A DNA stretch of 64,000 nt from positions 4,864,739 to 4,928,738 of the forward strand of contig OZ017767.1 of assembly GCA_963969345.1 (NCBI GenBank), in the 5' to 3' direction. Positions 56,601-64,000 of this stretch are shown here, in pieces. This stretch comes from Turbatrix aceti (taxonomy: Eukaryota; Nematoda; Chromadorea; Rhabditida; Panagrolaimidae). Position 1 is the first letter of the stretch. Every line of letters begins with the position of its first letter. The translations under genes and the position numbers were made by a program. Under the pieces are notes generated by a model. That model did no database searches, was not told the DNA's origin, and was given only the letters and a program-made list of their open reading frames with translations.

Positions 56601-57655
56601 TTTTGACGAAAAAAACGATTGAACGAATCACGAATGCAACGATTTGGCCTGCGGCCACGATTTTTACGTCAAAAAACGATCCAAAACGAATTTTACGATA
56701 AAAATGACACAATTCTTACCAAAAAACGACCAAAACGATTTGAAACGACTGAAAACGAAAAAGAAATAAGCCTATTGCCACGATTTTTACGATTGAACGA
56801 CTTTCACGACGAAAAACGAACGCACACGCATAATGATGGAGACACGGACGCACGCGACAAAAACGTCATTTTATTGACCTTTATGCAAATTTGATTACTT
56901 TGTTGGAGATTTGTGATCAAAATTTTGACATATTTGGAATCCTCTCGTTGAGACGGTTCGACGGATACCACTCAAAACTTTTGGAGGTTTTTGGCACAGT
57001 TTATGCCATTTTTGACAACTTTCTCCTCACTTTTTGATAAAAATTGCGTTTATTTTGGAATCTACTCGTTAAATGCAATCGAATAGCTATACTCATGTGC
57101 CTCGGAAATGAAATTTGTGTATTTCAGATAAAGCCGGATTTAAGCTTATCCGTTAATCCGATAAAAAAATGAGGTACCATTTCGTGATCCCCATGTTCTA
57201 GCGCATCTTTTAAGACTATACCCGGTACCCAGAGCTTTCATTTTAATTCGTCAACAACTGCGCCAGACGTCCTTTCAGCCGCTCACCTCATTAAACTTCA
57301 AATTCACCGATGGCTTGCCGCCCTGCGCGAGACGCAATGAATCGTTGAAATCCGTATCGAGCTCGCTGAGAGCCCGATCCGAGCTGTCGGCAATCGAAGT
57401 CGCATCATCCGCACTCGGCGCATTTCCCGAAAACTGCTCCCTGCTGCCAGCGAGAGCATCTAGCGCCTGGCGTGCCGTCGTCTGCAAATCGCTTTTTATA
57501 AAGTCACCCGAAGTCAGCCCAAGTTAGTGATTAGTAAGTGAGTGACTCACAGCAAGAACAGGATCCTCAAAGAAGGAGCGCGCCGATGGCGACGACGAGT
57601 CATTCCACCAGCTGTCCTCTGGGTCGTCAAACGTGAACTTCTTGTGGATATCCAT
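50686..57655 (-). CDS. spe-39: SPE-39/VIPAS39 orthologue with a giant repeat-filled intron
   Basis: N-terminal exons are 57655-57551 (MDIHKKFTFDDPEDSWW, matching the FTFDD motif of VIPAS39) and 57481-57287. The rest lies 5.2 kb away. One exon ends at 51948 (SVISDCSISSFQ...LQKHLE). The large exon 51900 to about 51001 carries LDFFRAREEKTELLDAAI, FLKRTLINTLFRE, SLYYCCLYHYDLP and FAWMAISALARLRR. The last exons end in AYKWKN (stop 50686), like the family's C-terminal RWKN. SPE-39 binds VPS33 in the CHEVI complex and serves lysosome-related organelle and endosomal traffic; in nematodes it is needed for sperm membranous organelles. The join across the big intron is unclear. Exon 2 with its GTGAGC donor ends in phase 0, but acceptors at 52105 and 52058 need other phases. 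A weak donor (GTTTAA) two codons earlier fits 52105. An undetected exon is also possible. Confidence 0.85.
52920..54260 (+). repeat. Internal direct repeats in the left arm (three diverged copies)
   Basis: Related blocks begin near 52920, 53590 and 54000. Each has GGTACCCGAAATCGATCC-like sequence, then a GTTTCCCCGTGCACGAACC-like part, then AACCTGAGTTTTGAGAA. The right arm keeps only two equivalents. Confidence 0.75.
54852..54888. repeat. 17-bp-stem hairpin in the loop of the giant inverted repeat
   Basis: CAAGATCTCCGCAGCCC and GGGCTGCGAAGATCTTG flank GAA, with one mismatch in 17. It lies close to the geometric centre of the whole inverted repeat, inside the CGTTTT-rich loop. Confidence 0.85.
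54902..55137 (+). repeat. 236-bp direct repeat, copy in the loop
   Basis: This is nearly identical, with a handful of substitutions, to 56966-57201 just outside the right arm. It contains TTTTTGGCATAATTTATGCC and ATCCGATAAAAAAATGAGG. No coding potential. Confidence 0.85.
56966..57201 (+). repeat. 236-bp direct repeat, copy outside the right arm
   Basis: Matches 54902-55137 in the same orientation and has the same length. It starts within four bases of the inverted-repeat boundary, still inside the SPE-39 intron. Confidence 0.85.
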
Positions 57656-58473
57656 GCCAAGCCGAGACCCGAAGTCGTTGCCAGATATCCGCTTAACACC
57701 TGGGATACATTGCGCATTGGTACACGCTGCAAGCTGCGCAAACACGTATTAGTTTTGTGGAACGCAAGCAGCGTGCGGGATTCAGTCGGCTGAATGCGCG
57801 CGGCGAGCAGCTGCAGCTGCAGGCATCGGCATCGGCATCGGGTTCACGCATGCATGCATGCTAATGAAGGACGCAGACAGAGTTGACAGGACATTGGCCG
57901 TCAAAAGCAGCCCCCCGGTGGCACCAGAGTGGTTGGTTGGCACAACGTGTGCTTGACCGACCGTCTGAAGTGTTTCGATTACGTTTCTCTGCATTACGAC
58001 GCGTCGTACAAGAATTGCTGCCTTGTAAAACCCCACATGTTCGTTCGCATTGGACTCTTCCGAACCTGTGGCACCTTTGCTGCTTCGCGCATTAAAGTTA
58101 CTGAATAAACCCATCAAGCATTTTTCCGGCTCGTAAATGAGTCATCAGTTCCTGTGCATTTGATTGGTCCCCGATCAATTGTCATAAATTTCACTGTCAT
58201 GGATCGAGTCACCCAAAATAACGTAAACAAGTGTACGCACAAGTTGGAAAAACCTGCGGGCAACGGATGGATGAAAGGACGAAGCGACGACGACAGCTGC
58301 AGGCGAATTTCGGTAGCGTGACTCATCAGGTGAAACTTTGCTTCCGTACACAGTGTTCTCGGCGGGCACGTTTCAGGGCTCTCTTTGGCTTATCCGGCCC
58401 TTGTTTTTCGCGCTGCGTGTGCCACGTGGAGCAACTTCTGATAACTCACGCGGTCAGTTTTCAGGCTTGCAGC
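57656..58473. other. Divergent promoter region, SPE-39 and RCC1 genes
   Basis: An 818-bp region without a recognised gene. It has GCATCG and GCATGCAT short repeats at 57825-57860. A GTTTTCAG acceptor ends 10 bp before the RCC1 gene ATG. Confidence 0.5.
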
Positions 58474-61097
58474 ATGCGAGTCCTTCAGACTTCGCTCAAC
58501 GATGTTTCCAGATGGCTGGCTGCCGAACATGACGTATTCCAGACTTGGCCTGGTTTTATAAACTTTTCTGATGGCATTTTTGCCCTTGAGCATGGAAGAA
58601 TCATTGAAATCGGCAGGTCGAAAGCGGCAGAAGACGGTGAAGATGCTCCACCCTGGCTGAAGGCTTTTCTGGATGCGCCGCGGCTGACGAAGCTCTGCGG
58701 AACGGCCGCCGTTGTCTTCGGCATCGGCTGCCAAGGCGAGCTGCTTGTCTTCCACGCTGATGCCTGGCGCCAGGTGCTTCTTGCGAGACGCCAGCGTGAA
58801 GCCTGCAGTCACGGAGTGCCGTTTGATGACGAGGGGTGAGTTGGAATCATGTTGGGCTAAACAGGAATGGTTTCGAAATAAGAACGGTCATCGAAAGTCG
58901 CTTGTACGGTTTTAGTGAAATCCTCGTCAAAGAAGTTTCATCGACGCTGGAAACTGCCTTTGTAGTCGATTCGACTGGCTCTTTGCTCTCATTTCCCCTC
59001 ACTGATCTGACGTCGTCGTCATCGTCCGACGCAGAAATCTTCGTCACACCCATTCGTCTGCCCAGACGCGTTCTTGGCGTCAGATGCGGTCGAGCGCACG
59101 TCATAGTTCTCTGCGAGCCGGGACCGACGACAACGATCACGGCGAATTTGGATAGCCTCAGTGCCGCGGATCTCCTGAGCCCGGAAACTGCTACTCCGAC
59201 TTCTGTTTCTGAAAATGGAAAGGAGCATCATGGCCATGGATCACCTGGCACGAACCCGAACTGCGTCGAGTGCACAGAAGACGCCGGCTGTCGGCTGAGT
59301 CTGCTCATGCGGCTCGCGGACGTCGAAGCCAAGAAGTCTAATTTTTCGCCGGTTGTGCCGTCCACGCCTTCGCCTACCGCGGTCGATTCTGCGACGCCTA
59401 AATCCCGCTTCGGTCTTGGCAGATTCAAGCTGAGATTTTCGCGACGGGTTTCCAAGGAAAACAAATCGCGGTCTGTGTTCTACAGCTCGCGCAAGGATGT
59501 CCCCGACGACGGCGTAGAGATGTCCTCCATCTCCCCGCTGACACGCACACAACCGGGCCCTGCCCAGCCCGGGGCGACCATCACCGACCTCGCGGGCTCC
59601 GCTTCTTTCGCCTACGTCAGCCTCGACAACGCTCTGGATCTAGGTGCGAGTTTTCGTGGTTACTGACGGCCTCAGGAATTTTTTCTAGACGAGTCAAGCC
59701 TTTCCACGACCCCCGACACTCAACCAACCGTCGACTCGGACTTGGATTCCCCTCTGAAGGTTGCCAAGCCCGTGCCGCCACCGAGAAAGTTGAGGCCGAC
59801 GTTCGAACACGACGACGAGCCCTGCGATGGAATTTCTTCTGTCTGCGAGCTTTGGTCCTTCGGCGAGAATCAGTACGGTCAGCTGGGCCACAGCGACACC
59901 GTGGCACGCCGTGAACCCCGGCAAATCAGAAATGTCGCCGGCGCCATTGTGCGTGTCTGCGTCGGCGATGACCACAATGTTGTTCTCACTGCCTGTGGCA
60001 CGGCAAGTTTTTATTCCATTCACCCGCCGTTCTGAACGTCGTTTTCAGGCTTTTGTCTGGGGCTCGAACATCCGTGGTCAGCTGAGAACCACGACTCAGG
60101 CCTTCATCGAGACACCTATCAGATGGAAGTTCGGCGCGGAGTCATGCGTCATCGATGTCGCGGCCAGCGGCTGCCAAACTTCGGCGATCGTCGTTGGACA
60201 GTCTAGAAAGTCGGATGCCGGTGCTATGGCTTTTGTTTTCGGTAGAAGTGACGTTACGGAAGGCTCACCGGTCGTTCTGCCTCTGGGATCGGGGCAGGGG
60301 TTGCCGTGCCGGATCCATCTTTCCGGGAAGGATATTGTTTTGGTCGGAATGGCGCCTTCTACCAGCGTCAGCGTTCATTCGGATCTGCATCAACTGACCA
60401 AAGCTGCCCGATTTGCCAGCGACCTGTCTCAGGTGCTCAGGCAGACCACTGGCTTTCGTGAGTCCTGGAATCTGGCTTTCTGAAGTATTCTTGTTTTTTA
60501 GGCTGCGACGACGCGGCAAAATTGCTAGAATCCTTCACATCGGCCATTCAAGCCTGGTCCGAACTCCTGAGTCGAACGGCCACCCGCAGTTTGACTGCCT
60601 TTTGCGATTACGGATTTCCCCGGCTCTGGGACACGCTACCGACTCGTGCTGCCCGTAAGGCTTTCTTCAAGGAAGTCATCAAAGCCGTGCTCAGACTGCA
60701 CTTTGCCTACATCGAGTTATCTGCCTTCCGATCGGCCGTGGCCACGAGCGAGGGCTCCGGAGCTGGTCTCGACCAGCTGTGCCTCGAGCACGGCGTCGAG
60801 GGCCGCACGTCACGGCTCGCCAAGCTGTGTCGGCTCTGCTTCACGCACTTCTTCGCAGTCAGGTCCATCATGTTTCCAGATCAGGTTGGTTGCAGGGGTG
60901 CTGGCTGCGTCGAAACTACATTCATTCATTGTTCCTTCTTTTTTCTTCTGCGAATTTAAGAGGTGATTAGTCGTGAGCTGTACTTTTCCCAGAAATCGCT
61001 CTACCATAGACTAACGGTTCTGGCACCAGTGCAACTCAAAAAAACCCGCAAAACTGCTCTGCGTTTTGAAGAGTGCATTGTTCGGATGCCTAACTAA
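58474..61097 (+). CDS. RCC1-repeat protein (alsin-like beta-propeller part)
   Basis: Six exons (58474-58835, 58916-59643, 59689-60002, 60049-60457, 60502-60884, 60963-61097) give 776 residues. RCC1-type blades are visible as VLGVRCGRAHVIVLCE, then ELWSFGENQYGQLGHSD with VCVGDDHNVVLTACGT, and AFVWGSNIRGQLR. A Ser/Pro-rich basic insert lies between blades (about residues 240-370). The order of blades and insert recalls the N-terminal half of alsin (ALS2). The last ~220 residues are helical (FTSAIQAWSELLSRTATRSL, FKEVIKAVLRLHFAYIEL) and do not show MORN or VPS9 domains. An endosomal GTPase-related scaffold role is inferred. Exon 3 ends with a GC donor (60003, GCAAGT). The final exon uses a weak acceptor (TTTAAGAG). 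Its ATG follows GTTTTCAG by 10 bp. Confidence 0.8.
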
Positions 61098-62704
61098 GTG
61101 GATTCCCGTCCATTCTCTTTTTTTCGAGGGGCGTCCATCGGCGGTTTTTCGTCGTTACCCTCAATTTTTGATTTCTTCGAAGGACGTCAACGCAGTCAAA
61201 AATTATTCGACAGCGCGTCACAGTGTTCCGTGCAGTTGGACAGGAATGCGGTAACGACGAGGTTGACTTCTAACCGGAGTTCAAAGACTAACGGTGACCT
61301 CCCATCTCCACCCAGCGTGCACGCACGTGTTCACGTGCCATGGGGAATGTGCTCTCTCACCCGGCTGGTGGCTGGAGTGCCAATTAGCGCGGTCGGCGCA
61401 AAACCCGTCGAATCACGTGCAAAGTCGATGAACGGGACTTGATCGTTGCTGGAGTGTCAGGAGACTTTAATTTCGCGCGCACACATTAGCGTGCGTTGTA
61501 TGTATTGTTTCTTGTTGTTGTCGTACGTATCATGGCGTCACGCAGAGGCTAAATAAGGAAATCAAGAGTGCAATGTGACGGTGGTTGTGGTATCGGTAGT
61601 GATAGATGTTTTAACGACACACCAATCACCATGACGTGTTTTTTCTGAACCAAAGCGGGCACAAACGATAAATCAGATGATGACGGCTTCACCGTGTTTA
61701 TCCCCAAGTAGTTTGGTCGCCCTAATCTGGAATGCGTCTTCTTGACGATTCGTCGCGACAACCAAGGCTCACAAATGCACGCATCTCAGAAATTTTTGGG
61801 TTCGCCAACGGCTTGATTTTTTTTTGACAAAAAAAACTAAGAATCAGAAATGTAAAATGATACGTTCTGCTCTCGGTTACGCGCGGACTTTGTTTTGATG
61901 GCGACGAATGAAAAACCCACTCTCGCGGCTATTTATCATCCTTTTAGGCGTCAGGTTATTTTTAACCGATGGTAAATGTGTCGTTTTAAGGGTGCTGACA
62001 AATTTATGGCTGCGCTCTGCGTGGCGCACACATCAGAGGTGGAATTTGGCTGACTGGTAGCAAGTTGTCGAGAAGTTGGGGTTAAAAGTCAAAATTGGAG
62101 ATGATCAAACGGTATCCATGCGTGCATTGCTGGATTTGGCACGGCACCCGGGGGAGATGATCCGGGTCAATCACGAAAAACGTGGTCGTTGATTCGTTGG
62201 TTTTCTGTCAGGAGTGATTGATGCTGGCGCCCCGAAGCGCGATGACGTGCATGAACCGACTAATTAGGCGTTTTTGATGTAAACATGGTGGCGAGATGGA
62301 TGAAGGCTCTTTTTGATCGCTCGCAGTCCCCGCCACCGATCAATGTCTCTCCCCCAGGTTGAACGATTTGAACGACAAGTGTTTATTCGTATGATGACAA
62401 GAATAGAGGCACGACGAGACCAATGGCTTATACTTTCTGTACACAAAGGGCACCGCGAATGATATCGCGATGAGGCGTATGGGCTAAGGTGGGATATACT
62501 TACAATTACGGGCACACAACACAGTATACAACAAACAAGGAGGAAGGATGGTAGCAAGGAGGAACAAAAATCCATGCCACCCGGACCCGTATGAGATTAG
62601 AGAGAAGATTTTTTGGAGAATTTTTTGTGATTTCGGGGAAGTTGCGTGCGTAGGCTAGTGGAATGTACAGGGCGCGGGGAAGGCGAGGGAGGCCGGGAAG
62701 GCGC
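61098..62704. other. Intergenic region, no recognised gene
   Basis: A 1.6-kb stretch between convergent genes. No conserved frame, RNA gene or large repeat was seen. A T-run and A-run pair lies at 61817-61837. Confidence 0.45.
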
Positions 62705-63517
62705 TTAGCTAAGGCTGAAGCCCTCCTGGAAGCCGCGGGAGTTCTTCATCTCCGCAATGAAGTCGTCAGCACAGTCACAGCAGATGGTGCAGACCATGCC
62801 GACGGGGTAGCCCTTGTCGTTGGTGCACGAGTTGAGGGGCACGAATGCCTGGTGGCAGGCCTTGTTGGCTTTTCCGGACTTGGCGTTGACGAAGAGAGCG
62901 TCGCCGTCGTTGGCGATCGGGCCGTCGCATCCGATCATGCGGCACGAAGCGGGCTTTACTTTCTCGAGCTTGGCACCCTCGAGGAAGTACGCGGCAGGGT
63001 TGGTGATGGCAGCGATGTTGAGCTTCGGCCTGTCCTCATCGGCGATTGTGACAACGGGGGCTTCGGCGTTCTTGATGAAGCTACCGGTGAACTTGGGCAC
63101 TTCGCTGTTGATGGGAGGGGTGAACTGTTCCATCGAGGGGGCGCTCTGGACGAAGGCCTCAGCGTTTCCGAAAGTAGGCATCATCTCGACATTGACGTCG
63201 TCGGGGATGACGCGGGCATGGAAGTTGTTGCCAGGAGCATTAACGACGGCTTCGCGAGCAGGGTTGCGCTCAACGGCTTCGTCGTTCTTGGATTCGGGGG
63301 CTTGGACAAGCAGATAGCCTCCATCTACAAAAAAAAGGGGGTAAAATCCTGTCAAGCAAGTTTGGTTTGACTCACCAGATCCGTCGGGCAGGGGGTAGAA
63401 GACGTCGTAGACCGGCTTGACGGCAGGAGCTGCCGCAAAGAACGATGGGCTCAATGCCGGAGCGGCAGAGACAAGGGCAAGGTTAAAGGCGAGAGCGAAT
63501 ATGACGAAGGCAGCCAT
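62705..63517 (-). CDS. Secreted protein with a C-terminal Cys motif, family uncertain
   Basis: Two exons (63517-63376, 63324-62705) flanking a 51-nt intron (GTGAGT...TTTGTAG) encode 253 residues. The signal peptide is MAAFVIFALAFNLALVSAAP. The mature protein is mostly hydrophilic with few motifs until the C-terminal third. There Cys residues cluster: SCRMIGCDG, KACHQAFVPLNSCTND and GMVCTICCDCADDFIAEM. It ends with GFQEGFSLS. I have an impression that the GMVCTICCDC ending occurs in other nematode secreted proteins but cannot name a family. Reading through the donor would insert a spurious Asn/Cys stretch. A TATAAAA on the minus strand lies at 63819-63825. No transmembrane helix is seen beyond the signal. 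Confidence 0.82.
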   Translation of the reverse strand: MAAFVIFALAFNLALVSAAPALSPSFFAAAPAVKPVYDVFYPLPDGSGESNQTCLTGFYPLFFVDGGYLLVQAPESKNDEAVERNPAREAVVNAPGNNFHARVIPDDVNVEMMPTFGNAEAFVQSAPSMEQFTPPINSEVPKFTGSFIKNAEAPVVTIADEDRPKLNIAAITNPAAYFLEGAKLEKVKPASCRMIGCDGPIANDGDALFVNAKSGKANKACHQAFVPLNSCTNDKGYPVGMVCTICCDCADDFIAEMKNSRGFQEGFSLS

Positions 63518-63818
63518 CGGGAGGATTCAGTGGCTTGCGAGATAACGAACGTGTAAATGGAGTGAGACTGAAAAAAAACTACAGTATAAATCAATTGTTC
63601 TGCCAACTGTCTATCGATTGATTCACACGACAGGGTACAAGAAGGTAGGTAGTCTTCGCACCTTAACCTCAACGACACAAATGCATTCTGACCCCTTATG
63701 GAGCGTAAAAATCAGGACTGGAATGCGTCACGCCAAAAATACCTGAGAGAGAGAGAGGTGTACTGAACCCGAGAAAATGCCAAGGATGATTTGGAACGCT
63801 TCTTGAAAATGCTGCTCA

Positions 63819-63825
63819 TTTTATA
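63819..63825 (-). promoter_or_regulatory. Possible TATA box of the terminal secreted gene
   Basis: GGTATAAAATGAG reads on the minus strand about 300 bp before the ATG at 63517. The distance implies a long 5'UTR or a 5'UTR intron. The region 63518-64000 otherwise has no recognised feature. Confidence 0.4.
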
Positions 63826-64000
63826 CCAGGGGACCTACGGTTTCTCGCGGTTTCTCGTCTAAGCACCGCCCTTCTCCAACACGACGCAACGCAGAGACAG
63901 AGGTGGTCGTTTGGGGAAGGCAGGTTGTTGTTGATTTATTTGGTCACCCCCACCACACCCACCGAGGGGAGAGGCTCCAGCGTACTTTGGCACCCATGGA

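Larger units (their letters stand above)
52121..56962. repeat. Giant inverted repeat (foldback), ~4.84 kb
   Basis: The left arm runs 52121-~54537 and the right arm ~55227-56962 in reverse complement. The outer ~980 bp pair almost base for base; I saw one difference, near 52605/56480. The right arm lacks ~680 bp corresponding to left 53110-53790, explained by loss of one internal direct repeat. Both ends are GTCGAACCG/CGGTTCGAC, flanked by GGAT on each side (52117-52120 and 56963-56966), a possible 4-bp target duplication. The content is CGTTTT/TCGTTT-rich sequence plus diverged GC-rich repeats with CCCGA and CCGGGTCG words. No transposase frame is visible. It lies wholly inside a SPE-39 intron. 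Confidence 0.9.

Noticed and set aside
52189..56894. Paired identical frames on opposite strands (for example at 52189 and 56619)
   Set aside because: They are the two arms of the giant inverted repeat; no protein family is recognisable.

Overview
This is nuclear DNA from a small animal, most likely a nematode. Coding regions are cut by many short introns (mostly 41-60 nt) with strong TTTCAG acceptors. Several ATGs sit 0-12 nt after an acceptor-like TTTTAG/TTTCAG, as at SL trans-splice sites. Nematode-flavoured content includes two tandem SH2+tyrosine kinase genes of the FER/FES type, a SPE-39/VIPAS39 orthologue and an FLVCR-like transporter. No species can be named. No prokaryotic feature, CRISPR array, tRNA or rRNA was seen.

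Layout. 1-3195: 5' end of a protein kinase D gene (minus), whose large intron carries an 848-bp foldback element (342-1189). 3196-8413: no recognised gene. 8414-9637: STS/UBASH3-type histidine phosphatase. 11671-11946: tiny secreted or GPI-anchored peptide gene. 12733-12753: an SL1-like sequence. 13595-14813: core-1 beta-1,3-galactosyltransferase. 15023-16909 and 17115-18674: tandem SH2-kinase genes. 19877-21776: MFS (FLVCR-like) transporter. 22168-24840: 768-aa coiled-coil protein. All of these after the kinase D gene are on the plus strand.

27419-33178: cluster of three TATA-driven genes for secreted, extremely Cys-rich proteins (two Asn/Cys repeat paralogues, one Gly/Cys-rich). 33508-38862: minus-strand coiled-coil gene lying 286 bp downstream of Golgi alpha-mannosidase II, perhaps an operon. 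42006-47899: M1 aminopeptidase N (plus). 48145-50189: mucin-like membrane protein (minus). 50686-57655: SPE-39/VIPAS39 (minus), split by a ~5.2-kb intron filled with a giant inverted repeat (52121-56962). 58474-61097: RCC1-repeat protein (plus). 62705-63517: secreted Cys-motif protein (minus).

Functional themes. There are secretory-pathway glycosylation enzymes (C1GALT1, mannosidase II), lysosomal/endosomal trafficking (SPE-39), surface proteins (aminopeptidase, mucin, GPI-like peptide) and probable extracellular matrix proteins (Cys cluster). The best candidates for something undescribed are the Asn/Cys repeat protein family, the giant intronic inverted repeat in the SPE-39 gene, and the beaded foldback element.
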